Shown here: piece after piece, positions 31,259 through 39,441 of the stretch
Layout of the letters: each line of letters begins with the position of its first letter
Position numbering within the stretch: position 1 is the first letter of the stretch
Source: QHWK01 sp035315685
GTDB taxonomy: Bacteria; Acidobacteriota; Vicinamibacteria; Vicinamibacterales; CAVVIG01
Direction of reading: 5' to 3'
NCBI GenBank assembly: GCA_035315685.1
Contig: DATFXR010000095.1
Location: 1-64,000, forward strand
Length of the DNA: 64,000 nucleotides
Translations under genes and position numbers: made by a program
Notes under the pieces: generated by a model
Database searches by the model: none
What the model was told of the DNA's origin: nothing
Seen by the model: the letters and a program-made list of their open reading frames with translations, nothing else

Positions 31259-31713
31259 CACCTTCGCCCTGTCTGAAGCCGGTAAGTAGTGAAGAGATCA
31301 CCCCACCATAGGCCGAGCCAATCTCGGAACGCCTGGCCATCGCGTTCCGGCTTCCACCCACGGTGCTCGAGCGTGACCTCGGTTCCCCTGGTCACGCGCG
31401 CAAACGTCACCTCGACTTCCGTGCGGTCGGTCGGATCGAAGGGACCGCTCCGCCACTCGAAGACCAGGCGCTCGCCAGGTTGCCAGACGAGGATCGTGCC
31501 GATCTCGGCGCTCTCACCGCCGGGAAACTCCTCGAGCACTCGCGCACCGTTGGGGGCTTCAAATCGAACCGTCCCCGGCACCGAGGACGAAATCCGGAAC
31601 CGCGGATCGCGTCGCCACCACAGCGCAGTTTCTCGCGTGAAGACTTCGAACGCGTCCGCAGGGTCGGTCGCAACGATCGTCGAGACTCGGACGCGCGGCC
31701 TGCTGTCATGCAC
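31258..31713 (-). CDS. SRPBCC (AHSA1-like) protein
   Basis: 151 aa from GTG 31713 after GAGG. START-like fold: STIVATDPADAFEVFTRETALWW, RFEAPNGARVLEEF, GERLVFEWRSG, TEVEVTFARVTRGTEVTLEHRGW. It overlaps the ArsR gene by 8 nt. ArsR-SRPBCC pairs are common; the SRPBCC protein probably binds a hydrophobic ligand. Confidence 0.88.
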   Translation of the reverse strand: MHDSRPRVRVSTIVATDPADAFEVFTRETALWWRRDPRFRISSSVPGTVRFEAPNGARVLEEFPGGESAEIGTILVWQPGERLVFEWRSGPFDPTDRTEVEVTFARVTRGTEVTLEHRGWKPERDGQAFRDWLGLWWGDLFTTYRLQTGRR

Positions 31714-32089
31714 GGCGCCGCCTCGCAGGTGGTTGAGCCTGGCCAGCCCGCGTCCGCTCCGTATACGCTTTGAAGGCGTCGAGCTGCCCGGCCCAGAACC
31801 GTTCGACTTCAGCCAGCCAGCCGTGCAACTCCGCGAACGGTTCGGGGCGCAGACGAAAGACACGCAGCCGAGCGTCTTCTTCGACATACGTGGCCTCAAC
31901 GAGGCCGGTTCGGTGCAGCAGCCGGAGATGCCGGCTCGTGGCCGGTGCGCTCATGCCCAGTCCTGCGGCAATCTCACCGGCGCGCTTCGGTTCGCCTCGC
32001 AGCAGCTCGACGACGCGGCGACGTGTCGGGTCGGCCAACGCGGCGAACGTCCTGTCGATGTCGGTGCGCGCCAACGCGCTCGACGGCAT
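31706..32089 (-). CDS. ArsR-family regulator
   Basis: 127 aa, winged HTH with RTFAALADPTRRRVVELLRGEPKRAGEIAAGLGMSAPATSRHLRLLHRTGLVEATYVEEDARLRVFRL. No metal-binding Cys. ATG 32089 directly abuts the stop of the VOC gene (TAAATG). Likely the autoregulator of this operon through the palindrome at 32500-32511. Confidence 0.92.
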   Translation of the reverse strand: MPSSALARTDIDRTFAALADPTRRRVVELLRGEPKRAGEIAAGLGMSAPATSRHLRLLHRTGLVEATYVEEDARLRVFRLRPEPFAELHGWLAEVERFWAGQLDAFKAYTERTRAGQAQPPARRRRA

Positions 32090-32473
32090 TTACCACTGCT
32101 CCGGCTGCGCGAAGATCCATCGATGCCCTTCAGGATCGATCGCGCGATACATCCGCGTGCCATCTCGATTGGCCGGCTCCGACGTCACCGTTGCGCCGTT
32201 GGTCCGGGCCCGCGCGAAATGGGCGTCGACATCGTCGACCGTGCAGTAGGTCTGCCCATGCACGTCGGGGAGGCCGAGCGGGCTCCGGCCAAACCCGTCG
32301 AACTCCGACGCGAGCATGACCGTACCGTCGCCGCAGGTGAGTTCGGCATGGCCGATGCGGCCGTCGTCCATTGGAAACCGGGATTTCTCGACGAATCCGA
32401 ATGCACTTGTCAGGAAATCGATCGCAGCCGGGGCGTCACGGTAGATGAGATAGGGCGTCACGTGGTCTGGCAT
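32090..32473 (-). CDS. VOC-superfamily (glyoxalase-like) protein
   Basis: 127 aa from ATG 32473 (GGAG upstream). Glyoxalase/bleomycin-resistance fold: VTPYLIYRDAPAAIDFLTSAFGF, GHAELTCGDGTVMLASE, TYCTVDDVDAHFARARTNGATV, and the C-terminal YRAIDPEGHRWIFAQP. The first gene of the VOC-ArsR-SRPBCC-LuxR operon. The substrate is unknown; similar proteins are PhnB-like. Confidence 0.9.
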   Translation of the reverse strand: MPDHVTPYLIYRDAPAAIDFLTSAFGFVEKSRFPMDDGRIGHAELTCGDGTVMLASEFDGFGRSPLGLPDVHGQTYCTVDDVDAHFARARTNGATVTSEPANRDGTRMYRAIDPEGHRWIFAQPEQW

Positions 32474-32499
32474 CTTCAATCTCCTTGCTTTCAGACGAA

Positions 32500-32529
32500 A
32501 TAGTTAACTATATGGTGAATGATTGTCAA
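32500..32529 (-). promoter_or_regulatory. promoter and ArsR-type operator of the VOC operon
   Basis: On the minus strand a consensus -35 TTGACA (32524-32529) is followed by the perfect 12-bp palindrome ATAGTTAACTAT (32500-32511), which spans the -10 region. ATG is 27 nt further on. Binding of the ArsR protein of the operon would block the promoter. Confidence 0.6.
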
Positions 32530-32633
32530 GTAGCTGCCGGCAGCACACGCCGTGAATCGTGTGGGTGCCAGGACAGCGGCGGGCCAGGGAAGTCGGTCAC
32601 CGGTTAGCCAAGCAATATGTAGTGACAATAAGT

Positions 32634-32648
32634 TTAGTGTTACACTAA
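32634..32648. promoter_or_regulatory. palindromic operator TTAGTGT-T-ACACTAA
   Basis: Perfect 7-bp arms around one base, ending 4 nt before the ATG of the SRPBCC gene at 32653. It contains TACACT, a plausible -10 exactly 6 nt before ATG. It is probably bound by the TetR protein encoded next in the operon. Confidence 0.55.
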
Positions 32649-32652
32649 CAAC

Positions 32653-33102
32653 ATGCGCCTGCATGCTGCAGTCACCGTCCGACGCGTTCCTGAGGACGTC
32701 GCGGCCTTCCTTGGAGACCTACGCAACATCCCAATGTGGGATCGCGGCGTGGCGGAGGTCCGCGTGCCAGCCAACGCCACGCCCGGCGTAGGCTTCAGGT
32801 TCGAAACCCTGTCGCATCCCGGCGGCGGTGCCGACGACGGCCGCATGGCGTACGAAGTCAGTGCGGTCGGCGCTGAAGGATCCACCGTGCGGCTGACCAG
32901 CACCACCGGAAACGCCCGCTATTTCAAGGATGCTGCGTGGCACTTCCGACTCGATCCGCTGCCTGAGGGCACGCGCATCGCCTGCGCCGCCGAATTCACG
33001 CTGCGCCTGCGCTATCTGTTCCTCGCGCCTGTTCTGTTTCTGACACGTCGGGCCATCAGGGACGATCTCGAGCGGCTCAAGCATGTACTCGAGGCCGGCT
33101 GA
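32653..33102 (+). CDS. SRPBCC-family protein
   Basis: 149 aa with a START-like pattern: LHAAVTVRRVPEDVAAFLGDLRNIPMWDRGVAEVRV, TPGVGFRFETLS, TRIACAAEFTLRLRYLFLAPVLFLTRRAIRDDLERLKHVLE. No ribosome-binding site precedes ATG 32653, which follows an operator/-10 element, so the mRNA may be leaderless. The TetR gene follows at once. Confidence 0.85.
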   Translation: MRLHAAVTVRRVPEDVAAFLGDLRNIPMWDRGVAEVRVPANATPGVGFRFETLSHPGGGADDGRMAYEVSAVGAEGSTVRLTSTTGNARYFKDAAWHFRLDPLPEGTRIACAAEFTLRLRYLFLAPVLFLTRRAIRDDLERLKHVLEAG

Positions 33103-33103
33103 C

Positions 33104-33754
33104 GTGGCGGCCTCTCGCGAACTGCCCGCGGAAACCCTGCGAGCGCGCAAGAAGCGTCAGACCCGGGAACACGTCGCTGCGGTGGCCGCTCGCCTCTTCA
33201 GGACGCACGGCTACGAGCGCGTCAGGATGCGTGACATCGCGGAGGCCGCGATTGTCTCAGAGCAAACGGTCTATAACTATTTCCCGACGAAGGAACACCT
33301 GATCTTCGATCTCGACCAAGAGTTCGAGCAGCGACTCGTCAATGTCGTGCGCCGGCGCGAATTGGGAATGACAATCGCCGCCGCAGTGGGGCGCGAGGCG
33401 ACTCGATTTCTTGGCGACCTGCTGAAGTCGATGGACAAGCCGACCGGCATTCCCGCATCGGTGGCCCTCGGTGTAGCGTTGCGGCGGGTGTGGATCGATC
33501 TGAACGCGCGGGCGGCCGATCGTCTGGCCGACGCGCTCCGAGAAGACGCTCACGAGCCCCACAGTCCCGCGGCCGCGGCAATCGCCGCGCGATCCATCGT
33601 GGCTGTTTTCGCCGTAACACTGGAACAGATTGGCGTAGCCGCGTTGTCGGGCAAGTCTGCTCGCACGATCCGTCGCGAGCTCAGGGCGACGATCGAAAGA
33701 GCCGCCGCTGCCGGCACTTTGGCGCTCGGCCATCGTGGGGTGAAACGCCGATGA
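33104..33754 (+). CDS. TetR-family regulator
   Basis: 216 aa from GTG 33104 (GAGG upstream, 1 nt after the SRPBCC stop); ATG 33083 is also in frame. N-terminal HTH: TREHVAAVAARLFRTHGYERVRMRDIAEAAIVSEQTVYNYFPTKEHLI. The C-terminal ligand domain is unassigned. It likely represses its own operon through 32634-32648. Its TGA overlaps the start of a 24-codon ORF. Confidence 0.92.
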   Translation: MAASRELPAETLRARKKRQTREHVAAVAARLFRTHGYERVRMRDIAEAAIVSEQTVYNYFPTKEHLIFDLDQEFEQRLVNVVRRRELGMTIAAAVGREATRFLGDLLKSMDKPTGIPASVALGVALRRVWIDLNARAADRLADALREDAHEPHSPAAAAIAARSIVAVFAVTLEQIGVAALSGKSARTIRRELRATIERAAAAGTLALGHRGVKRR

Positions 33755-33825
33755 CCTCGTCGTTCACCATCTCGATTTGGGCGCCAGGCCCGGATCACGA
33801 AGAATGGAAGAGGAGCAATCGGTGA
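33751..33825 (+). CDS. 24-aa micro-ORF linking TetR and GNAT genes
   Basis: ATG 33751 overlaps the TetR stop (ATGA), and its TGA overlaps the GTG start of the acetyltransferase (GTGA). The peptide MTSSFTISIWAPGPDHEEWK plus 4 residues has no known homolog. The two exact overlaps suggest it serves translational coupling, whatever the peptide does. Confidence 0.4.
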   Translation: MTSSFTISIWAPGPDHEEWKRSNR

Positions 33826-34613
33826 AGGTCAAATGCTTCGGATGTCACGCGCTGATCGAGGGAGACGACTCCGACGCCGTCGTCGACGCTTTCGTAGTCC
33901 ACGGACAAAAGAACCACACCTGGTCGTATCCCGAGGACGCGATTCGGACGTACGCCCGCAATTACGCCGATGCGACCGAGCGGCTCACCGGAGGCACGGA
34001 CCGCCAATCTGAGATCGGCGACATCACGGTGCATCCGGTGACCGGGGATCGCGTCAACGACTGGCTCCGGTTCTTCGACCATGACGCCTTCGCGGGCAAC
34101 CCCGACTGGGCTTCGTGCTACTGCCTCGAGCCCCATGTACCGGCGACGCCCGAGCATCCTGAGCGTGCATGGCGCGAGACGCGGGCGACCATGGCCGAGC
34201 GGTTTCGGAGCGGCGCCACTTTCGGGTATCTCGCGTACGTCGACGGCCGAGCCGCCGGGTGGGTCAATGCCTCACTGCGCGCAGACTACGGCCTCTTCCG
34301 ACATGTCGTTCCCAATGAGTCCGACTCGACCTCCGTTATCGGAGTCTCGTGCTTCGTCATCGCCCCGCCGTTTCGACGCCACGGGATCGCGTCGGCCCTG
34401 CTCGACCGCGTGATTGCAGACGCCTCGGTCCGCGGGGCTGTGTGGATCGAGGCCTATCCTCACAATCAACCGGAAGTGAGCGACGCCGCCCATTTCCGCG
34501 GACCGCGGTCGATGTACGACGCACGCGGATTCGAGGCCATCGAGGTGCGGGACCGTCACACGGTGATGCGCCGGTCGGCTCCTCCTGCTCGGCGACCATC
34601 ACACGGCCGCTGA
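33822..34613 (+). CDS. GNAT-family N-acetyltransferase with N-terminal DUF1059-like domain
   Basis: 263 aa from GTG 33822 (GGAG 6 nt before). Residues 1-50 (VKVKCFGCHALIEGDDSDAVVDAFVVHGQKNHTW) resemble the small Cys/His DUF1059 domain. The GNAT fold follows, with the CoA-binding loop VIAPPFRRHGIASALL and the strand SVIGVSCFVIAP. A segment CYCLEP between them may bind metal. The acceptor is unknown. Confidence 0.8.
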   Translation: MKVKCFGCHALIEGDDSDAVVDAFVVHGQKNHTWSYPEDAIRTYARNYADATERLTGGTDRQSEIGDITVHPVTGDRVNDWLRFFDHDAFAGNPDWASCYCLEPHVPATPEHPERAWRETRATMAERFRSGATFGYLAYVDGRAAGWVNASLRADYGLFRHVVPNESDSTSVIGVSCFVIAPPFRRHGIASALLDRVIADASVRGAVWIEAYPHNQPEVSDAAHFRGPRSMYDARGFEAIEVRDRHTVMRRSAPPARRPSHGR

Positions 34614-34639
34614 ATCCACAGTTCGCGCGACCGCCCTTT

Positions 34640-35176
34640 TCACGCTCGCACGCCTCGGCTCGCGGCGAAACCCCATACCCCCGCGATGAGACCGACGGCG
34701 GCGAGCACGACCAGGTTGGCCTCTGGTTTCATCGTCATTTGGAACACGAGGCCGAAGAGCAGGACGGTCCGGACCCGTAGCGACGCCCGCCAGAGGCCGG
34801 CCTTCAGCTGCATCTGAAGACTTACCGGCAACGTGCCGGTGTGCTGGCCGATCGCGGCGCGCGCGCGACTCCGGCTCGGGGCCGTGCTGCCGCCGGCGAT
34901 GGCAACGATGACCAGCGTTGGAATCGCCGCCGCAACCCATGGTGCCGTCCACACGCCCAGCGAAGACGCGAGATAGATGCCCGAGAGAAGGACCGCGAGG
35001 AGCGAGGGCGCCCCGATTGCAGGCAGTGCCTTCCAGACGTTCATCCACTCGCGCGCCTGTTCATACGACGTTGCGCGACGTAACGAACGGAGCCCGAGCC
35101 ACTCAATTGACAGCGCCGCGAATGCGGCGATCACAGCAGCGACATGAAAGAAGACGGCCAGCCGATGAACGTCCAT
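34640..35176 (-). CDS. four-helix integral membrane protein (DUF2269-like)
   Basis: 178 aa with hydrophobic segments LAVFFHVAAVIAAFAALSIEW, PSLLAVLLSGIYLAS, WVAAAIPTLVIVAIAGG, RVRTVLLFGLVFQM and LVVLAAVGLIAGVWGF. The His in the first helix recalls small haem- or copper-linked membrane proteins of the DUF2269 type; the assignment is tentative. The start is ATG 35176. It is the second gene of the SDR transcript, after 23 nt. Confidence 0.6.
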   Translation of the reverse strand: MDVHRLAVFFHVAAVIAAFAALSIEWLGLRSLRRATSYEQAREWMNVWKALPAIGAPSLLAVLLSGIYLASSLGVWTAPWVAAAIPTLVIVAIAGGSTAPSRSRARAAIGQHTGTLPVSLQMQLKAGLWRASLRVRTVLLFGLVFQMTMKPEANLVVLAAVGLIAGVWGFAASRGVRA

Positions 35177-35198
35177 GATGACACTCCAGGGCGGCGTG

Positions 35199-35963
35199 CT
35201 ATGTCGACATCACCGCTCCCCCGGCGATGTCGAGAATCACGCCTGTAATCCAGCCACTCTGATCTGAGGCGAGGAACAGTGCGGCGGTTGCGACATCATC
35301 AGGCAGGCCGAGGCGCCTCAGCGGATGGTTGTCGACGAGCTGTTGCCGCTGTGCCGCAGGGATGAGTGCGTCGTTTCGCTCCGTGAGGATCGTTTCGGGC
35401 GCGATGCAGTTGACGCGAACGTTGTACGGACCGGCCTGCGCGGCAACGTGTTGCGTGAGTATCTGAATGCCGGCCTTCGCGGCCGCGTACGGAATGGGTG
35501 AACCGGGATGACCGCGGCGTGCGGCCGCGGACGACATCGTGATGATGGCGCCGCGGCGTCGAGCTTTCATGCCGGGCAGGAAGCTCTTGATCGTCAGGAA
35601 CGTGGTGGTCAGATTGGCGTCGATCGCGGCGTGCCAGGCGTTTTCGTCCGTCGCCTCGAGGGGACCCGGCGGCGACGGATTGCCACCCGCATTCGCGACG
35701 AGGAGATCGACCGGCCCCAACCGATCCTCGATCTGACGACGTAATCCTTCGATTTGATCGAATCGTGTGACCTCGGCACGCACCGCGATGACGCGAGCGC
35801 CCAGACGGTCGAGCTCCGATTGTCGCGCGCGCAGCGCGGTCTCGTCACGGCCGTGGAGCGCGACGCAGGCGCCGGCTTCCGCAAACGAGCGGGCAATCGC
35901 CGCACCGATCCCGCGGCTGCTCCCGGTCACGAGCGCGACTTTGTCTTTGAGAGTCCACATCAT
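35199..35963 (-). CDS. SDR-family oxidoreductase
   Basis: 254 aa. Rossmann TGSSRGIGAA, NAGG, catalytic Ser in TMSSAAAR and YAAAK (Tyr/Lys), with the C-terminal DQSGWITGVILDIAGG of FabG-like enzymes. ATG 35963 lies 6 nt after a TATGAT -10, so translation is probably leaderless. It is divergent from a TetR gene with a shared operator. Confidence 0.95.
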   Translation of the reverse strand: MMWTLKDKVALVTGSSRGIGAAIARSFAEAGACVALHGRDETALRARQSELDRLGARVIAVRAEVTRFDQIEGLRRQIEDRLGPVDLLVANAGGNPSPPGPLEATDENAWHAAIDANLTTTFLTIKSFLPGMKARRRGAIITMSSAAARRGHPGSPIPYAAAKAGIQILTQHVAAQAGPYNVRVNCIAPETILTERNDALIPAAQRQQLVDNHPLRRLGLPDDVATAALFLASDQSGWITGVILDIAGGAVMST

Positions 35964-35964
35964 G

Positions 35965-35993
35965 TTTTAATCATACATACTGTGTGATTAAAA
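35965..35993. promoter_or_regulatory. divergent promoter and TetR operator
   Basis: TTTTAATCA (35965-35973) and TGATTAAAA (35985-35993) form a perfect 9-bp inverted repeat with an 11-nt spacer. On the minus strand TTGATT-N16-TATGAT-N6-ATG gives the SDR promoter. On the plus strand TAAAAT (35989-35994) could be the tetR -10. One bound repressor would shut both. Confidence 0.65.
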
Positions 35994-36016
35994 TCAAGCG
36001 GCACTAGAATCGGCGC

Positions 36017-36697
36017 ATGTCCCCGCGGCCCTATCGGATGGAAAAGCGCCAGACGGCTCGTGATGAAACACGAGACCGCATCCTGAACGCCGCTCGTCAG
36101 CTGCTGTCCACGAATTCGAGTAGCGAGCTCACGATGGACGCGATTGCGCGCCGCGCCGATGTGTCGAGGCTGACGATCTACTACCAGTTCAAGTCGCGGG
36201 CTGGGTTACTGGAGGCGCTCTACGACCATTTGGCGGCGCGCGGCAACATGGCGCGCATGGCCGAGGCATTCCACGAGAAAGACGCCGCCCGAGCGCTCAA
36301 CAAGATGGTGCGCACATTCGTCGGATTCTGGGCCTCCGACGCACCGGCCATGCGACGCCTGCGCGCAATGGCCGCGCTCGATTCCGAGATCGGCCGCGGG
36401 GTGTTCGGACGTGACGCGCGCCGGCCGCGAATTGCCAGCGAGCTCCTGTCGCGCTCGGGAGGCGGCGCCGCGACGCCGGGCGCTGACAGTGTCCAGCACG
36501 GTGCGAACGTGGTCGGCATGTTGACCAGCTTCGAGACGTATGACGCCCTTTCGCGGTCGGGCCATACCGACGAACAGATTGTCACCATTCTGACGACGCT
36601 GGTGGCTTGCGCTGTCAATCAACCAGGGAGAGCGAAATCGCGGAAGGCTCGCGGAGGCCGCGGCCGGAAGCGAGCGATCCGTGAGCGCACTGAATAG
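36017..36697 (+). CDS. TetR-family regulator
   Basis: 226 aa, HTH at about 20-65 (ARDETRDRILNAARQLLSTNSSSELTMDAIARRADVSRLTIYYQFKSRAGLLEALYDHL). Basic C-terminal tail (RKARGGRGRKRAIRERTE), unusual for the family. It probably represses itself and the divergent SDR gene through the operator at 35965-35993. Confidence 0.93.
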   Translation: MSPRPYRMEKRQTARDETRDRILNAARQLLSTNSSSELTMDAIARRADVSRLTIYYQFKSRAGLLEALYDHLAARGNMARMAEAFHEKDAARALNKMVRTFVGFWASDAPAMRRLRAMAALDSEIGRGVFGRDARRPRIASELLSRSGGGAATPGADSVQHGANVVGMLTSFETYDALSRSGHTDEQIVTILTTLVACAVNQPGRAKSRKARGGRGRKRAIRERTE

Positions 36698-36943
36698 GAC
36701 ACGCCGCTCGCGATCGTGAGCCTACGTGCTTGCGGGCGAGCCGAAGGAAGCCGAGCGACATTACAGTAGCGTTGGCTCGTTACGAAGCGGTCAGGCGCCC
36801 CTGCCGCACCACGTGTTCGAGGCGCCATTGCCAGAGACCCGACCCGTGACAGACGTCATGGCTGACTCCGGTTCATCTGGCACTTTCCCTTACGCACCCA
36901 CTCCTGTACGCTGCGATGAGGCGGCTCCGAACTCGACCCTGTG

Positions 36944-38104
36944 ATGACGGAACGACTTCGGGACAAAGTGCCTTTGCCGAGGCTGTGGACGGCGTTTGCC
37001 GTCGCCTGGCTGCTGGTCCTCCTTGTCGTCGTGTGGCACCTGCCAGCAGCCGGACTCTCGCCAGCGCGTCTCGCCGGCAGCGTCACGTGTCTCTTCCTGG
37101 TCGCGCTGACCTACTCGTGGCTGACGGTCTGGCACGCTCCCGCCGTTGCGGATTTCGCAGCCGACCCACTCGAGGTTCGGCCCGACTCGACTGCAGCTGC
37201 TGCCCTCGCGGTAATGGCAGCCAGCGTATTCGTCTTCACGATTCTAGTACCCGGCCAGCAGATCTGGTGGTTGATGATGTACCCGATCGTCGCCGCCGGC
37301 CTGTCACTGCCGCCCGCCGTTGCGGTGGCGGCGATGATGGCCCTGATCCCCATCGGACTCTCAGCAGCGTGGCTGACGGACGGGCGGATCAACCCGGTAT
37401 TTTTTCTCCAGATCACATTCGGCGGCAGTGCAGTAGCGCTCCGTCACCTCACCGCCACGGTCGCCCAACTGCATCGGGCACGCGAGGAACTCGCGCGCGC
37501 TGCCGTCAATCAGGAGCGGCTTCGATTCGCCCGCGATCTACACGACCTGCTGGGCCATAGCCTGTCGACTATCGTTTTGAAGAGCGAATTGGCGGGCCGC
37601 CTGGCGCCGTCCGCGCCCGGCCGCGCTGTGGCGGAGATCGCGGACGTGGAGCGCACCGCACGCGACGCCTTACACCAGGTTCGGGCGGCGGTCGCCGGTT
37701 ATCGTCGTCCCTCACTGGTCAATGAGCTCACGGCGGCGCGCGAACTGCTCGTGGCCGCCGGTATCAACGCCCACATCGATGCATCGTCGACGACGCTGCC
37801 CCCGCAGGCCGATGGCCTGCTCGGCTGGGCGGTGCGCGAAGGCGTCACCAACGTGGTCCGTCATAGCGGCGCTCGCTCGTGCACCATTCGTCTGGCCAAA
37901 CACGCAGGGCACGCGACGGCCGAGATCGTCGACGATGGCACCGGCAGCGACCCAGGGAGCGACGCGCGCGGCTGCGGTCTGGCAGGCTTGCTCGAACGCG
38001 CCACCGCCGAGGGAGGCCACGTCGATGCCGGACCGGTGCCGGGCGGCGGGTTCCGCCTCGTGGTCGACGTGCCGCTGAATCCCGGCGCGGGAGTGGCGGG
38101 GTGA
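36944..38104 (+). CDS. DesK/NarX-like sensor histidine kinase
   Basis: 386 aa from ATG 36944 (GTG 36941 also possible). Five or six hydrophobic segments (about 15-165), then HisKA_3 with FARDLHDLLGHSLSTIVLKSELAGRL and HATPase_c with REGVTNVVRHSGA and a degenerate G1 box (DDGTGSDPG). The membrane sensor resembles DesK, but the stimulus is unknown. Its stop overlaps the regulator's GTG start. Confidence 0.93.
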   Translation: MTERLRDKVPLPRLWTAFAVAWLLVLLVVVWHLPAAGLSPARLAGSVTCLFLVALTYSWLTVWHAPAVADFAADPLEVRPDSTAAAALAVMAASVFVFTILVPGQQIWWLMMYPIVAAGLSLPPAVAVAAMMALIPIGLSAAWLTDGRINPVFFLQITFGGSAVALRHLTATVAQLHRAREELARAAVNQERLRFARDLHDLLGHSLSTIVLKSELAGRLAPSAPGRAVAEIADVERTARDALHQVRAAVAGYRRPSLVNELTAARELLVAAGINAHIDASSTTLPPQADGLLGWAVREGVTNVVRHSGARSCTIRLAKHAGHATAEIVDDGTGSDPGSDARGCGLAGLLERATAEGGHVDAGPVPGGGFRLVVDVPLNPGAGVAG

Positions 38105-38706
38105 TTCGCGTGCTGCTCGCGGAGGATCAGGCCATGGTCCGCGGCGCGCTGGCGGCGCTGCTGCGTCTCGAGCCGGACATCGATGTCGTCGCCGAAGCGG
38201 AGCGTGGCGATGAGATTGTCCGTCTGGCAACCTCGGCAAGACCGGACGTCGCCCTGCTCGACATCGAACTGCCGGGCGGCGATGGTCTCATCGCGGCCGC
38301 ACGACTGCGCCAGGTGCTCCCGTCGTGTCGCGTCGTGATGCTCACGACGTTTGGCCGCGCCGGGTATTTGCGTCGTGCCATCGATGGCGGCGCCGTTGGG
38401 TTCCTCTTGAAAGATGCACCCGCGTCAGAACTGGCGAAGGCCATTCGCGCCGTGATGACCGGCGGTCGCGTCATCGATCCCGGCCTTGCGCTCACGGCGT
38501 TGAGCGAGGGAGTCAACCCGTTGACGTCGCGGGAGCGCGACGTGCTCGCCGCGGCCACCAGCGGCGCGACTGTCGCTGACATCGCCGTGCGCCTCTCGAT
38601 CTCGGAAGGAACCGTCAGGAACCATCTCTCGATTGCGATCCAGAAGGTCGGCGGACGAAATCGATTCGAAGCCGCGCGACTGGCGGAGCAGAAGGGCTGG
38701 TTGTAG
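38101..38706 (+). CDS. DesR-like NarL-type response regulator
   Basis: 201 aa from GTG 38101 (GTGA overlap with the kinase). The receiver has ED at 8-9, phospho-Asp 54 (VALLDIELPGG), a Thr switch (MLTTFGR) and Lys (FLLKDAP). The LuxR HTH is at about 140-200 (LTSRERDVLAAATSGATVADIAVRLSISEGTVRNHLS). Cognate partner of the upstream kinase. Confidence 0.95.
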   Translation: MIRVLLAEDQAMVRGALAALLRLEPDIDVVAEAERGDEIVRLATSARPDVALLDIELPGGDGLIAAARLRQVLPSCRVVMLTTFGRAGYLRRAIDGGAVGFLLKDAPASELAKAIRAVMTGGRVIDPGLALTALSEGVNPLTSRERDVLAAATSGATVADIAVRLSISEGTVRNHLSIAIQKVGGRNRFEAARLAEQKGWL

Positions 38707-38790
38707 AGCGACGCGCCGTGACGCATGTCATGGCGTCGTGCGTGCCGCATCTCACTTCCGCGAATCGAGTGCGTTTCCTATGCTCGAACC

Positions 38791-39429
38791 ATGAAATGCA
38801 TCGATTGGTTCGAGGAACTCTTCAGAACGACCTGCGGTTGGATCGTCACACTGTGCGGGATCGTTGCGCTCGCATCACCGGCATCGGCACAGGCTCAGAC
38901 ACCGGACATCTCTACGAGAGGCTTCTCACTTGGTGGGCACGTCGCCGTGATCGGAGCCAATGCCGATTCGTTCGGCGAGAACGGTCACCGGGCCGACCCG
39001 GCACGGGTGACCGCCGGCGGCGGCGGCTTTGTCGTGGCCTACGGCGTGAACGAGTGGCTCACGGTGGCGCTCAACGGTGACGGTCACGAGAGCGAGGACG
39101 ATCGCCATCTCACCTTTGCCGACATCGGCGCGCAACTGTTCGTGCCTGCGGGGAACCGCGTTCGGCCGCACTTCGATGTCGCCCTGACGGGACGCCGAGC
39201 CGAATTCACCGCGAACAGCGCTCCATTCGACACACGCGGATCCAGCCTCACCATCGGCGGTGGCCTTCTGTACTTCGTGTCCCGATCGTTCGCGCTCGAT
39301 GCCGCTCTGTTGTGGACGGCGGGTGATCTGGATCGGTACGCGGACGGCAAGCGTGTCAAGGATGCCGATGCCATCGGTGTCTCCGGAATCCGATTCCTTA
39401 TCGGCGTCCGCTGGTTCCTGCGTCGATAG
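38791..39429 (+). CDS. outer-membrane beta-barrel protein
   Basis: 212 aa. Signal peptide about 1-33 (TLCGIVALASPASAQAQ). Alternating strands with Gly turns (GFSLGGHVAVIGANADSFG; VTAGGGGFVVAYGVNEWLTVALNGDGHE; LTIGGGLLYFVSRSFALDAALLWTAGDLD) and a C-terminal aromatic strand VSGIRFLIGVRWFLRR, typical of OmpA-like or 'outer membrane protein beta-barrel' families. The exact family is uncertain. The glycosyltransferase follows after 12 nt. Confidence 0.75.
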   Translation: MKCIDWFEELFRTTCGWIVTLCGIVALASPASAQAQTPDISTRGFSLGGHVAVIGANADSFGENGHRADPARVTAGGGGFVVAYGVNEWLTVALNGDGHESEDDRHLTFADIGAQLFVPAGNRVRPHFDVALTGRRAEFTANSAPFDTRGSSLTIGGGLLYFVSRSFALDAALLWTAGDLDRYADGKRVKDADAIGVSGIRFLIGVRWFLRR

Positions 39430-39441
39430 GAGGTCCAGCTC

